A stretch of DNA of 34,170 nt from an uncultured Ellagibacter sp. (lineage in GTDB: Bacteria; Actinomycetota; Coriobacteriia; Coriobacteriales; Eggerthellaceae), in contig NZ_CAKTTZ010000027.1 in NCBI RefSeq assembly GCF_934617235.1, positions 1 to 34,170 of the forward strand, read 5' to 3'. The translations under genes and the position numbers were made by a program. The notes beneath the pieces are model-generated. The model was given only the letters and a program-made list of their open reading frames with translations, was not told where the DNA came from and ran no database searches. Shown in pieces: positions 8,668-16,205 of this stretch. Every line of letters starts with the position of its first letter. The stretch's first letter is position 1.

Positions 8668-9183
8668 ATGATTCACGTGTATTACGGCGACGGCAAGGGG
8701 AAAACGACGGCGGCGATGGGTCTTGCGCTGCGCATGCTCGCTGCCGGTGGGGGCGTTGTCATCGTGCAGTTTCTGAAAGATGGCGAAAGCGGCGAGGTGC
8801 GCATGCTCTCCGACCGGCTCGATGTCCCCGTGTTCGCAGGTGCGCCGACAAACAAGTTCACCTGGGAAATGACTGATGAGGAACTCGTGGAAACGAGCGA
8901 GGCCCACGATAAGAGCCTCGCTTCGGCGCTTGCCGAGGTGGAGGCCTCGGGTGCGCGGATGCTCGTGCTCGATGAGGTGCTCGACGCGCTTTCGATGGGG
9001 CTTGTCGATAAGGCAGCTGTTGCCCGTGTGCTTGATAAGGGGGCGGGCAAGCTCGAGGTGGTGCTCACCGGGCGCAACCCGAGCGAGGACATTATTTCGC
9101 GCGCGGACTACCTGACGGAGATGAAGTGCCGAAAGCATCCGTTCGAGAGAGGGGTCGCATCGCGTAAGGGCGTGGAGTACTGA
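8668..9183 (+). CDS. cobO: Corrinoid (cob(I)yrinate a,c-diamide) adenosyltransferase, CobA/CobO/BtuR type
   Basis: This 171-residue cytoplasmic enzyme transfers the adenosyl group of ATP to reduced corrinoids, making adenosylcobalamin. The N-terminal P-loop GDGKGKTTAA (7-16) is the variant typical of this family. VLDEVLDAL (100-108) is the Walker B region, LTGR (133-136) follows, and the C-terminus EMKCRKHPFERGVASRKGVE matches the family ending. Length is slightly below the usual 180-200 because the N-terminal extension is missing. ATG at 8668 has GGAAGAAG upstream. It lies 76 bases after the DUF4430-SLH gene; an 8-bp hairpin (8606-8613 with 8623-8630) sits between them. Its position as last gene in the operon is the strongest clue that the transporter handles a corrinoid. 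Confidence 0.95.
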   Translation: MIHVYYGDGKGKTTAAMGLALRMLAAGGGVVIVQFLKDGESGEVRMLSDRLDVPVFAGAPTNKFTWEMTDEELVETSEAHDKSLASALAEVEASGARMLVLDEVLDALSMGLVDKAAVARVLDKGAGKLEVVLTGRNPSEDIISRADYLTEMKCRKHPFERGVASRKGVEY

Positions 9184-9271
9184 TTCTGTGTCCGCCGAAG
9201 CATGTGGTCGCGCGGCGTGCCTCGCGGAGTGTTGCGCTTCTACCAGTAAGGCCTGTTCGGGGCCTTAACGG

Positions 9272-9310
9272 AAAACGAGCGCCAGGTGATCGGTCCGGCG
9301 CTCGTTTTGA
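9272..9310 (+). terminator. Rho-independent terminator of the corrinoid operon
   Basis: A perfect 12-bp stem AAAACGAGCGCC (9272-9283) / GGCGCTCGTTTT (9297-9308) encloses a 13-base loop and ends in TTTT. It is 89 bases after the adenosyltransferase stop. A smaller 7-bp hairpin (9247-9253 / 9261-9267) precedes it. The sequence is symmetric enough to work in either direction, but no minus-strand gene is near. Confidence 0.85.
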
Positions 9311-9741
9311 GAGGCGTTTCAGCTATTGGTTGTGGGCGCGGCTTTCGCCCTTGTATGTGTAGGAAACTCCTCTCCTCGAAAGGTATGATACCTAAGGAAA
9401 TTATTGAATTGCAGTCGTGATTTTCTTATTCCGATGTGCGACAATGCTTCTTGTTGTGCATCCATAAAGTGCAATCAGACAGTCGCGTTTTAGCTTTGAG
9501 CGCCCCTCGTAGCGCTTGCCGAGTACTCGCAGACAGTTTGCGAATGTCCTCCTTGCATCCGTTTCGCCATGCGTATCTCGCAGCGCCCGTTTTCTCATTT
9601 TCCCCTCATCTCGCTTGCGAAATAAGTAGGTTGCTCGCAAGCAAACCTTCCCTAATATGGAAATGCTGTGCAGCCAAGGTGTGCAAGCTGCCCTTTTATT
9701 GCCTTAAAATGCCGTTTCGGCTACAGCTTCCCCTTGTGAAG

Positions 9742-9770
9742 TGCACAAAAGCCTCTAACGCCGCTATAAT
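9742..9770 (+). promoter_or_regulatory. Predicted sigma-70-type promoter for the glycosyltransferase
   Basis: A perfect -10 box TATAAT (9765-9770) lies 17 bases downstream of TGCACA (9742-9747), a 4/6 match to the -35 consensus. This would give a leader of roughly 85 bases before the GTG at 9864. Confidence 0.6.
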
Positions 9771-9863
9771 CCAGTAAGTTTGAACAGAAGTGCCGCGACG
9801 GAATGCGGCTAAGCCAAAGTTCGCCCGTTCGCGGGTGGCCACAAGTTGTAAGGGGCAGGGCTG

Positions 9864-11183
9864 GTGCTCGACCAATTCTTCTCGCAGATATCGTTTGTGG
9901 ATATCTTCAACTTCTGCGTCTTCATCACGTTTACTATTTGCTATACCTATCAGCTGTACTACGTGCTTGTCGTTCTCACGCGCAAGCCGAAGCAGCTCGT
10001 CGCGAAAAAGAACCACCGATATGCCGTTGTCGTTTCCGCGCGCAACGAAAGCGCAGTCATCGGCGACCTCATCCACTCCATCAAGGTTCAGAACTATCCG
10101 ACCGAGCTCATCGACGTGTTCGTCATCGCCGATAACTGTACCGACAACACCGCCGAGGTGGCGCGCGAGGCGGGTGCGACCGTTTTCAAGCGCTTCAACA
10201 CCGAGCAGGTTGGCAAGGGCTACGCGCTCGATTACGGCTTCAAGATCATTCGCAGCCAGTACGCCGATCGCGGCTACGAGGCGTATTTCGTCTTCGACGC
10301 GGACAACGTGCTCGACGTGAACTATTTCCGCGAGATGAACAAGACCTTCGACAACGGCGCGAAGGCGTCCACGAGCTATCGCAATTCCAAGAACTATGAC
10401 TCCAACTGGATTTCCGCTGGCTATGCCGTGTGGTTCCTGCGCGAGGCAAAGTTCCTGAACCAGGCGCGCCTCACGCTCAACACGAGTTGCGCGGTGTCGG
10501 GCACGGGCTTCTTCATTGCGGCAGACATCATCGAGAAGAACGATGGTTGGAGATGGCACCTGCTCACCGAGGACATCGAGTTCTCCGCGAACAGCATCCT
10601 CGAGGGAACGCGCATAGCCTACACTCCGACGGCTGTGCTCTACGACGAGCAGCCGGTTACCTTCCGCGATTCCTGGAATCAGCGTTTTCGCTGGGCTAAG
10701 GGCTTTTACCAGGTGTTTTGGCACTACGGCGCGCGCCTTGCGAAGGGTATTTTCACCAACCCCAAGGGCTCTCGCTTCGCCTGCTACGACATGCTCATGA
10801 CTATCGCGCCGGGCATGCTGCTCACCATCGTGTCGGTCATCTTCAACACGATCATCATCGTGCTTGCCGCGACGGGCGCCATGTCAACGGGCGTCATGAT
10901 TGCAAGCTCCATCTCGTCGATCTTCTTCTGCCTGTTCAACTACGTGATGTTCATGTTCCTCTTCGGCGTGCTCACCACGTTCGTCGAATGGGATTCCATC
11001 CATTCCACCACGCGCAAGAAGGTGCTCTACATGTTCACCTTCCCCTTCTTCATGCTGACGTATGTGCCCATCGCGCTCGTCGCGCTTGTGAAGAAGTGCC
11101 AGTGGAAGCCGATCAAACACAGCATCTCGGTCGACGTCGAGGAGTTTTCGGAGGCGCAGCAGGGCATCGCCGCGCAGAAGTAA
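9864..11183 (+). CDS. Membrane family-2 glycosyltransferase (processive type)
   Basis: This 439-residue protein probably polymerises or transfers sugars from nucleotide-sugars for a surface polysaccharide. An N-terminal membrane helix (about 12-38) precedes a GT-A catalytic domain. VVVSARNES (55-63), ADNCTDNT (89-96), DADN (145-148), TED (235-237) and QRFRW (273-277) are present. The DxD, TED and Q(Q/R)xRW set is that of processive enzymes such as cellulose, hyaluronan and poly-N-acetylglucosamine synthases. Membrane helices follow at about 311-336, 341-372 and 388-410. The GTG start has AGGGGCAGGG just upstream. It stands alone, with its own promoter and a strong terminator, and no polysaccharide cluster around it, so the sugar and product are unknown. 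Confidence 0.9.
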   Translation: MLDQFFSQISFVDIFNFCVFITFTICYTYQLYYVLVVLTRKPKQLVAKKNHRYAVVVSARNESAVIGDLIHSIKVQNYPTELIDVFVIADNCTDNTAEVAREAGATVFKRFNTEQVGKGYALDYGFKIIRSQYADRGYEAYFVFDADNVLDVNYFREMNKTFDNGAKASTSYRNSKNYDSNWISAGYAVWFLREAKFLNQARLTLNTSCAVSGTGFFIAADIIEKNDGWRWHLLTEDIEFSANSILEGTRIAYTPTAVLYDEQPVTFRDSWNQRFRWAKGFYQVFWHYGARLAKGIFTNPKGSRFACYDMLMTIAPGMLLTIVSVIFNTIIIVLAATGAMSTGVMIASSISSIFFCLFNYVMFMFLFGVLTTFVEWDSIHSTTRKKVLYMFTFPFFMLTYVPIALVALVKKCQWKPIKHSISVDVEEFSEAQQGIAAQK

Positions 11184-11222
11184 GCTCATCGGCAACATCT
11201 CTTAGAGCACACGGTTCCTAGT

Positions 11223-11252
11223 GGAGGGCCCCTTCGGGGGCCCTCCGTTTTT
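11223..11252 (+). terminator. Strong Rho-independent terminator after the glycosyltransferase
   Basis: A 10-bp G/C stem GGAGGGCCCC (11223-11232) / GGGGCCCTCC (11237-11246), with a TTCG-containing loop, is followed by GTTTTTA. It lies 40 bases after the stop codon. Confidence 0.95.
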
Positions 11253-11399
11253 AGGTTTAGGAAGACGTGGAACGCGAAAATGCCGAACAGGTAGCCGGCA
11301 CGGGTAGGCGGAGGCAGGGGCACGTTGGTGGCGGGTGAACGCGTCAGCGACGCGAGCAGGGGGAGTGTGGGCGGGTGCAGCTGCAGCGCTGGTTGTGAG

Positions 11400-11489
11400 G
11401 AAGCTGGCTACAAGAAGGCAGGTCGCGAGAGGACAGGGCGCGCGAAGGGTGGTTGCACGGAGGCAGGTCGCGAGAAGGCTGGTCTCTCC
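11400..11489. repeat. Degenerate 15-bp tandem repeat (six units)
   Basis: Six consecutive 15-bp units start at 11400, 11415, 11430, 11445, 11460 and 11475. Units 2 and 5 are AAGGCAGGTCGCGAG and GAGGCAGGTCGCGAG; the others diverge. The array lies within the 318-base gap between the glycosyltransferase terminator and the stop of the ComF gene. A 6-bp hairpin (11340-11345 / 11349-11354) precedes it. The 15-bp period is a multiple of three, so it could be translated, but no frame there has a credible start. Confidence 0.7.
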
Positions 11490-11501
11490 CTTGGCGAACT
11501 G

Positions 11502-12254
11502 TCACGCCCGCGCGAAGGTTAGGCAGTGCACGTCGCGTCCGCCTGCTTCCCGAATCGCGTCGCATGCGGCGAATAGCGTCGCCCCCGTGGTACAGACGTC
11601 GTCGATGAGCAGGATGCTCTCCGGCGCGCTGGCACCCGGCGTTGCGGCTATTGCGTGCGCCATGTTCCCCATACGTGCGCGCCGCGAGAGTGCGCGCTGG
11701 TCGTGGGCGTGAGGAGAGGAAAGCAGGGGGACGACGGGGCGCCCGATCGCAAGTGCCACCTCCTGCGCGAGCAACTCCGCATGGTCGAACCCTCGGCGAG
11801 CGCGAGCCTTGCGGGTGGCGGGAATGAAGGTGACTCCCGCCACCTCGCTCGCGATCTCGGGGGAAAGGTAGCGCGCCATGTATCGCGCCATTTCCGCCGC
11901 AAGCCGCTGCTCGCCTCCGTCTTTGTAGACGACGACGATGCGGCGCGTGCTCTCGGTGAGCTCGAAAGGGCTCGCGAGGCTCGAGAACGCCACGTTCTTG
12001 CGGCCTGTTGCAGCGAGCATCACGGGGTTGCATTCGGTGCACTGCGCCTGTCCCCAGGGGGCGCCGCAGATGGGGCACGCGCGCCAAAGGTCGATGAAGG
12101 GAAGCTCGCTTCTGCAGCGTTCGCACAAAAGCTCACCTGGTTCGTCGCAGATGGCGCAGCGGGTGGGCCAAAGCGTTTCCGCGACAGCTTGTGCTGCCGC
12201 CTCGGCATAGAGGTGCGCGGTGCTGAAAAGGGTGCTTGTCGTGAAGGCTGCCAT
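11502..12254 (-). CDS. comF: ComF-family phosphoribosyltransferase-like protein
   Basis: This 250-residue protein has an N-terminal zinc-binding region and a C-terminal phosphoribosyltransferase fold. Cysteine pairs lie at 33/36, 44/47, 60/63 and 72/75. The PRPP-binding loop ILLIDDVCTTGAT is at 214-226, with RARRGFDHAELLA (151-163) typical of ComF. In competent bacteria ComF supports DNA uptake or processing of incoming single strands; many relatives act in unknown ways. The ATG at 12254 gives the usual family length; a longer frame upstream is less likely coding. TACAAT ends only 9 bases before the ATG on the minus strand, so the transcript may be nearly leaderless. No other competence gene is near. 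Confidence 0.88.
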   Translation of the reverse strand: MAAFTTSTLFSTAHLYAEAAAQAVAETLWPTRCAICDEPGELLCERCRSELPFIDLWRACPICGAPWGQAQCTECNPVMLAATGRKNVAFSSLASPFELTESTRRIVVVYKDGGEQRLAAEMARYMARYLSPEIASEVAGVTFIPATRKARARRGFDHAELLAQEVALAIGRPVVPLLSSPHAHDQRALSRRARMGNMAHAIAATPGASAPESILLIDDVCTTGATLFAACDAIREAGGRDVHCLTFARA

Positions 12255-12627
12255 AGTGCGGATTGTAGCGAGCAGTTCTTGCAGATGGTGCGCGCACACC
12301 TTGTGGAAATGCGGCGCGATGGGAACAGGGGCGACCGTGCTTTTCCAACTAGTTGCGGGGATTTCTATCAACACTGCCAAGACTCTGCGGGTTTTCCCGT
12401 CGGGATTTCTCCGGGCGTGCGCATATTCCTCCTTCCGTTCGCTCCTGCAATTCGAAAAAACCTTGCAAGAACCTGGCGGGCGCAAACAGGCGGAAAGCCC
12501 GATGCGCAAAACCCCTGGTGAGAATCAAGGGGAGGGTTAAGCGGCCGAAGGAAATTCTGGTTGGATGTGACGGAGTTGCGTTCGAGCAAGCTTGTCGAAC
12601 CCCCGTGCGTGCAGAAAATAAGCCCCA

Positions 12628-12806
12628 ACCTGCCAGTTTTTCGGCAGTCTTCATCAAATGGAAGGGTGGTGCAGGGAAGAAAGAAACGGGCGCCCCAAGG
12701 CCCGCATTGATGACCTGGAGTTTCTTGTGTCGCAAAACGAGAGCTTCTCGGCTAAGCCAACGGAGGGCCCCTCAGATTGATGAAGACTGCCGATTATCTG
12801 GCAGGT
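12628..12806. repeat. 30-bp inverted repeat pair, 119 bases apart
   Basis: The left arm (12628-12657) and the right arm (12777-12806) are inverted copies: TTGATGAAGACTGCCG, then five variable bases, then CTGGCAGGT, matching at all 25 non-spacer positions. The five-base centres differ (AAAAA against ATTAT, read in the same sense). The conserved-variable-conserved layout suggests a dispersed repeat unit or a paired protein site rather than a simple hairpin. Confidence 0.85.
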
Positions 12807-12953
12807 CTCCCCCTGATTCTCGATCGGAGATTCGCGTCCCCATTCCGCATTCCGCTGCCATTTTCCTTCTCGAATCTTGGCCATGTGCAAGAGATACAAA
12901 AATTCGCACTGATATTGGATTCTGAGCACATACTCATCCCATCTCGCGCTTCC

Positions 12954-12959
12954 TATACT
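12954..12959 (+). promoter_or_regulatory. Candidate -10 box for the molybdoenzyme operon
   Basis: TATACT lies 62 bases before the ATG at 13021. No good -35 box is present at the usual 17 bases, so an activator may be needed. The ribosome-binding region just before the gene (AAGGAGAGAGAGGAG) is very strong. Confidence 0.4.
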
Positions 12960-13020
12960 TCAGGGCAGAGAGAAGGCCTGATGAGGGCCTCCTTCAAAAA
13001 GGAGAGAGAGGAGCGAGAAG

Positions 13021-15327
13021 ATGAAATACAACGAGAATCTCTATCGCAAGGAAAAGCATTGGAAGGAAGGGGAGTTCGACGTCTACCGCAACATGCAGTG
13101 GACGGGCCCTGGTTGCCATGAAGGCTGTGGCGTGCTGTTCTACGTTAAGGATGGTAAGGTCGACCATATCGAGGGCGACCCCAACGACGAGTTCAGCCGC
13201 GGTCGTCTGTGCATGCGCTGTCTGAACATGGTCGACGAGGCCATCAACAACCCGACCCGTTTGGGCCACCCCTTGAAGCGTGTAGGCAAGCGCGGCGAGA
13301 ACAAGTGGGAGCAGATTTCCTGGGATGAGGCCTACGACATGATCGAAGAGCATGTCCGTGCTGCCTGGGACGAAATCGGCCCCGAAGCGATTGTCGCCCT
13401 TGAAGGTACCGGCCGCAACGTCGTGTGGCAAGTTCCCCTGCTTGAGTACTCTGCGTTTAAGAGCCCGAACTTCGGCTGCGGTTTCCTCTCTGGCGACTCG
13501 TGCTATCTGCCGCGCTGCTCGGCTTCCGTGGGCGTAATGGGCGGCCCTGCCGTCGTGGACTGCGGCCAGTACGACCCGCGTCGCTACGATAACCCCGAAT
13601 ACAAGTTCCCCGAGGTCATCCTCCAGTGGGGCTGCAACGCCATCAAAACCAACGCCGACGGCTTCCTCGGTCACTGGCTCGTCGACTGCATGAGGGAAGG
13701 CGGCTCCAAGCTCATCAACGTCGACCCGCGCGTTACCTGGATGGGTTCGCGTGCTGAGTACAACATCCAGCCGCGACCCGGCACCGACGCTGCCGTCGCG
13801 ATGGCTATGATTAACGTGATCATCGAAGAGGACCTCTACGACCATGATTTCGTTGAGAAGTGGTGCTACGGCTTCGATGCGCTGCGCGAGGAAATGAAGG
13901 ACAAGACACCGGAATGGGCTGCAGCAATTGCCCAGGTTGACGCTGACGATATTCGCGGGGCGGCTCGTCTTTATGCATCTGGCAAGCCCTCGGCCTTCCA
14001 TTGGGGCCTTTCGACCGACATGACGCCGAACGGCGTTGGCCAGGCCCATGCGTTCATGGTGCTCGAGGGCATCACCGGCAACGTCGATGTGCCCGGCGGC
14101 AACTACCTGGCGACTGGCCCCTATGGCGTCGATGCGCTGTACGGCTGCGGTTACAATTACTTCATCTCGCCCGAACTTCAGGAGAAACGCATCGGCGTCG
14201 AGAAGTATCCGATGCACAAATACGGCGCTGCAGCCTGCGCTGTTGGCGATGAGATCCTGCTTCAGCTTGAGACCGAGCAGCCCTACCAGATCAAGGTTAT
14301 GTACCTTGCGGGCACGAATCCCATCGTGAACATGGCTGCCGAAGCGCCGCGCGTTTACAAGGCGATGCTCAACTGCCCGTTCATCGTGGTTGCCGATATG
14401 TGGATGACCCCGACCGCGACCGCCTGCGCTGACCTCGTCCTGCCCGTTGCCATGAGCTGCGAGCGCGATTCCTTCCGCGAATGGTGGACCCCGAGCCGCG
14501 CGATCACCAAGATCACCCAATACGAGGAAGCGAAGTCCGACGAGGAGATTCTCGTCGATCTCTCCCTGCGCCTGAACGGCGACAATGTGCCGTGGCACGA
14601 CGTCGAGTCCCTGCTCAACTGGGTGCTGGCCAAGGACAACGCACCGCGCACCTGGACCGAGCTCAAGGACATAATGTACGAGTACAACTTCCAGGGCTAC
14701 CGCCGGTACGAGTCGGGTAAGCTGCGCCCCGATGGCCAGCCTGGATTCAACACGATGACGGGCAAGCTCGAACTGCAAAGCTGCCTTCTGGGTGCGCTCG
14801 GCTATCACGATCTGCCGTATTTCGAGGAGCCGCCCGAGAGCCCCGTTTCGGCGCCTGAACTCTACAAGGAGTACCCGCTCGTGCTCACCACCGGCAAGCG
14901 CCACTGGGAGTTCTTCCACTCCGAGCACCGCAATATGCCCACGATGCGCGAATTCCGCCCCGAGCCGACCTTCGACATCAACCCAGTTGACGCCGAGAAG
15001 TACGGCATCGAAGACGGGCAATGGGTGTGGATCGAGAATCAGCGCGGCCGCTGCCGCCAGATTGCCCACCTGGTTCCGACGATGAAGGAAGGAGCCATCT
15101 GCGCCGATCATGGCTGGTCGTTCCCTGAAACCGAGGAGGCGGCGCCGAACCTGCAGGGCATCTGGGATGTCAACATCAACAACCTGACTACCCAGTGCGT
15201 GGTCGGCGAAACCGGCTACGGCGCGCCCTATCGCTGCCTGCTGTGCAAGATCTACCCGGTGACCGAAGAGAACAGCAAGGTGACGCCTACCCAGGTCGTT
15301 GCCCAGATGATCGCGGATGCGGAATAG
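13021..15327 (+). CDS. Cytoplasmic molybdopterin oxidoreductase, catechol-dehydroxylase/transhydroxylase-like
   Basis: This 768-residue large subunit of the DMSO-reductase superfamily would carry bis-MGD molybdenum. There is no Tat or Sec signal, so it works inside the cell. The N-terminal iron-sulfur region has Cys32, Cys36, Cys64 and Cys67 (GPGCHEGCG ... GRLCMRC); the first cysteine of the usual CxxCxxxC is Gly29, while an extra CxxC occurs at the end. The likely molybdenum ligand is Cys161 in GDSCYLPR (inference by position). A dinucleotide-binding C-terminal domain occupies about 640-768. The N-terminal pattern resembles the gut actinobacterial group that contains catechol dehydroxylases and pyrogallol transhydroxylase, but the substrate is not readable. 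It starts with a strong ribosome-binding site and is followed after 12 bases by its electron-transfer partner. Confidence 0.9.
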   Translation: MKYNENLYRKEKHWKEGEFDVYRNMQWTGPGCHEGCGVLFYVKDGKVDHIEGDPNDEFSRGRLCMRCLNMVDEAINNPTRLGHPLKRVGKRGENKWEQISWDEAYDMIEEHVRAAWDEIGPEAIVALEGTGRNVVWQVPLLEYSAFKSPNFGCGFLSGDSCYLPRCSASVGVMGGPAVVDCGQYDPRRYDNPEYKFPEVILQWGCNAIKTNADGFLGHWLVDCMREGGSKLINVDPRVTWMGSRAEYNIQPRPGTDAAVAMAMINVIIEEDLYDHDFVEKWCYGFDALREEMKDKTPEWAAAIAQVDADDIRGAARLYASGKPSAFHWGLSTDMTPNGVGQAHAFMVLEGITGNVDVPGGNYLATGPYGVDALYGCGYNYFISPELQEKRIGVEKYPMHKYGAAACAVGDEILLQLETEQPYQIKVMYLAGTNPIVNMAAEAPRVYKAMLNCPFIVVADMWMTPTATACADLVLPVAMSCERDSFREWWTPSRAITKITQYEEAKSDEEILVDLSLRLNGDNVPWHDVESLLNWVLAKDNAPRTWTELKDIMYEYNFQGYRRYESGKLRPDGQPGFNTMTGKLELQSCLLGALGYHDLPYFEEPPESPVSAPELYKEYPLVLTTGKRHWEFFHSEHRNMPTMREFRPEPTFDINPVDAEKYGIEDGQWVWIENQRGRCRQIAHLVPTMKEGAICADHGWSFPETEEAAPNLQGIWDVNINNLTTQCVVGETGYGAPYRCLLCKIYPVTEENSKVTPTQVVAQMIADAE

Positions 15328-15339
15328 GAGGAAAGAGAA

Positions 15340-15672
15340 ATGAGCGCAAACGGCCTTTTCATCAACTACGAGTTCTGCACCGGCTGCCACAGCTGCGAGG
15401 TGGCGTGCAAGAAGGAACACAAGCTTCCCGAGGGCCAGTTCGGCATGCACGTGCTGCAGGATGGACCGCGCCAGATGGAGAACGGCAAATGGGAATTCAC
15501 CTATATCCCGTACCCTTCGCATCAGTGCGATCTGTGCGCCGAGCGTACGGCGGAGGGGCGCCTTCCCACCTGCGTACATCATTGCCAGGCGGGCGTCATG
15601 GAGTACGGCCCACTCGATGAGCTTGTGAAGTACGCCGAGAAGTACCCGAAGTCGATGATTTACTCGCTGTAG
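15340..15672 (+). CDS. Small two-cluster [4Fe-4S] subunit of the molybdoenzyme
   Basis: This 110-residue ferredoxin-like protein would pass electrons to or from the large subunit encoded just upstream. Cluster 1: Cys13-x2-Cys16-x2-Cys19-x3-Cys23. Cluster 2: Cys63-x2-Cys66-x11-Cys78-x3-Cys82. These correspond to the first and last clusters of the four-cluster DmsB/PsrB family, with the middle pair missing, so it is a reduced version. It has no signal peptide, in keeping with a cytoplasmic partner. AGGAGGAAAGAG precedes the ATG. No membrane anchor gene follows, so the enzyme is soluble. Confidence 0.92.
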   Translation: MSANGLFINYEFCTGCHSCEVACKKEHKLPEGQFGMHVLQDGPRQMENGKWEFTYIPYPSHQCDLCAERTAEGRLPTCVHHCQAGVMEYGPLDELVKYAEKYPKSMIYSL

Positions 15673-15704
15673 AGATCTTTCGGCTCCTAAAACCTCCTCG
15701 CCAG

Positions 15705-15750
15705 ACGTAAGCCGGGATCGCATCTCTGAGCGCGAGCCGGCTTACGTTGT
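15705..15750 (+). terminator. Terminator after the molybdoenzyme pair
   Basis: An 11-bp stem ACGTAAGCCGG (15705-15715) / CCGGCTTACGT (15737-15747) encloses a 21-base loop that can itself form a 4-bp stem. It starts 33 bases after the stop codon. The T-run is poor, so it may be a processing or Rho-assisted site. Confidence 0.65.
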
Positions 15751-15885
15751 GGGCGGCGCTACGGTTTATTGTCGTCCGTCAACCTTCGTATGCGCGGGGT
15801 AGTGAGGTCGGAGGGCTCATCCTTCAGAGCGCCCACCCTCCGGTCCGCGCGCGGGCCGATTTCTCCGTGTGAAAGGAGTCTTGCT

Positions 15886-16164
15886 ATGGGCTGCATGAGC
15901 TGCAACCCCTTCTGCGGGAAATGCCGTCCGCCTCACCCCAAGCCAATTGTCTGCAAGGCGTGCGGTAGACTCGTGATGCGTGGTCGCTATGAGGCGTGGG
16001 TGTGTCCCCGTTGCGGCGCCGCCCTGCCCCCTCGCGAACAACTCCGTTGCAACTGGACGGGCCTTCTATGCGACATTCCCTGCATGTACAACGTGCGCGA
16101 GAACCCGGCTGGTGAGCTTCATCCGTGCAGATGGCCCGATGGCAGCCATCTCTACAAGGGTTGA
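15886..16164 (+). CDS. Cysteine-rich small protein (12 Cys in 92 residues), function unknown
   Basis: I do not recognise a named family. The 92-residue protein begins at the ATG at 15886, which has GAAAGGAG six bases upstream; a longer frame from 15769 lacks such a site. Cysteines are at 3, 6, 10, 13, 23, 26, 40, 43, 55, 62, 66 and 81. Cys23-x2-Cys26 ... Cys40-x2-Cys43 looks like a zinc ribbon, and the N-terminal CxxCxxxCxxC could hold zinc or an iron-sulfur cluster. There is no signal peptide. It is separated from the molybdoenzyme operon by a terminator-like hairpin and converges on the PucR-type gene. A metal- or redox-related helper role is possible, but that is speculation. Confidence 0.75.
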   Translation: MGCMSCNPFCGKCRPPHPKPIVCKACGRLVMRGRYEAWVCPRCGAALPPREQLRCNWTGLLCDIPCMYNVRENPAGELHPCRWPDGSHLYKG

Positions 16165-16205
16165 TTCAGGGTCCGTCAGACTGAGCCCCAGAAGTCCTGG
16201 GCGCG

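Larger units (their letters stand above)
9184..9863. other. 680-base intergenic region, AT-rich in its second half
   Basis: It holds the operon terminator (9272-9310) and, at its right end, the promoter of the glycosyltransferase gene. Bases about 9360-9780 are clearly more AT-rich than the surroundings. Two short reading frames exist there (9436-9777 plus, 9401-9640 minus), but neither has a ribosome-binding site or recognisable protein signature. It could be decayed or imported sequence; nothing else is recognised. Confidence 0.6.
12255..13020. other. 766-base intergenic region with an inverted repeat pair
   Basis: No convincing gene is present; overlapping short frames on both strands lack ribosome-binding sites. 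The region contains the inverted repeat at 12628-12806 and a second, looser echo: GAGAATCAAGGGGAG (12520-12534) resembles the reverse complement of the segment at 12807-12820. The 3' end holds the probable promoter and a strong ribosome-binding site for the molybdoenzyme gene. Confidence 0.6.

Noticed and set aside
9401..9777. Short open frames in the AT-rich gap (79 and 113 codons)
   Set aside because: No ribosome-binding sites, no protein signatures, and mutual overlap on opposite strands.
12994..15723. A 909-codon minus-strand frame across the molybdoenzyme genes
   Set aside because: It is the antisense shadow of two clearly identified genes in GC-rich DNA; its translation has no recognisable domain.
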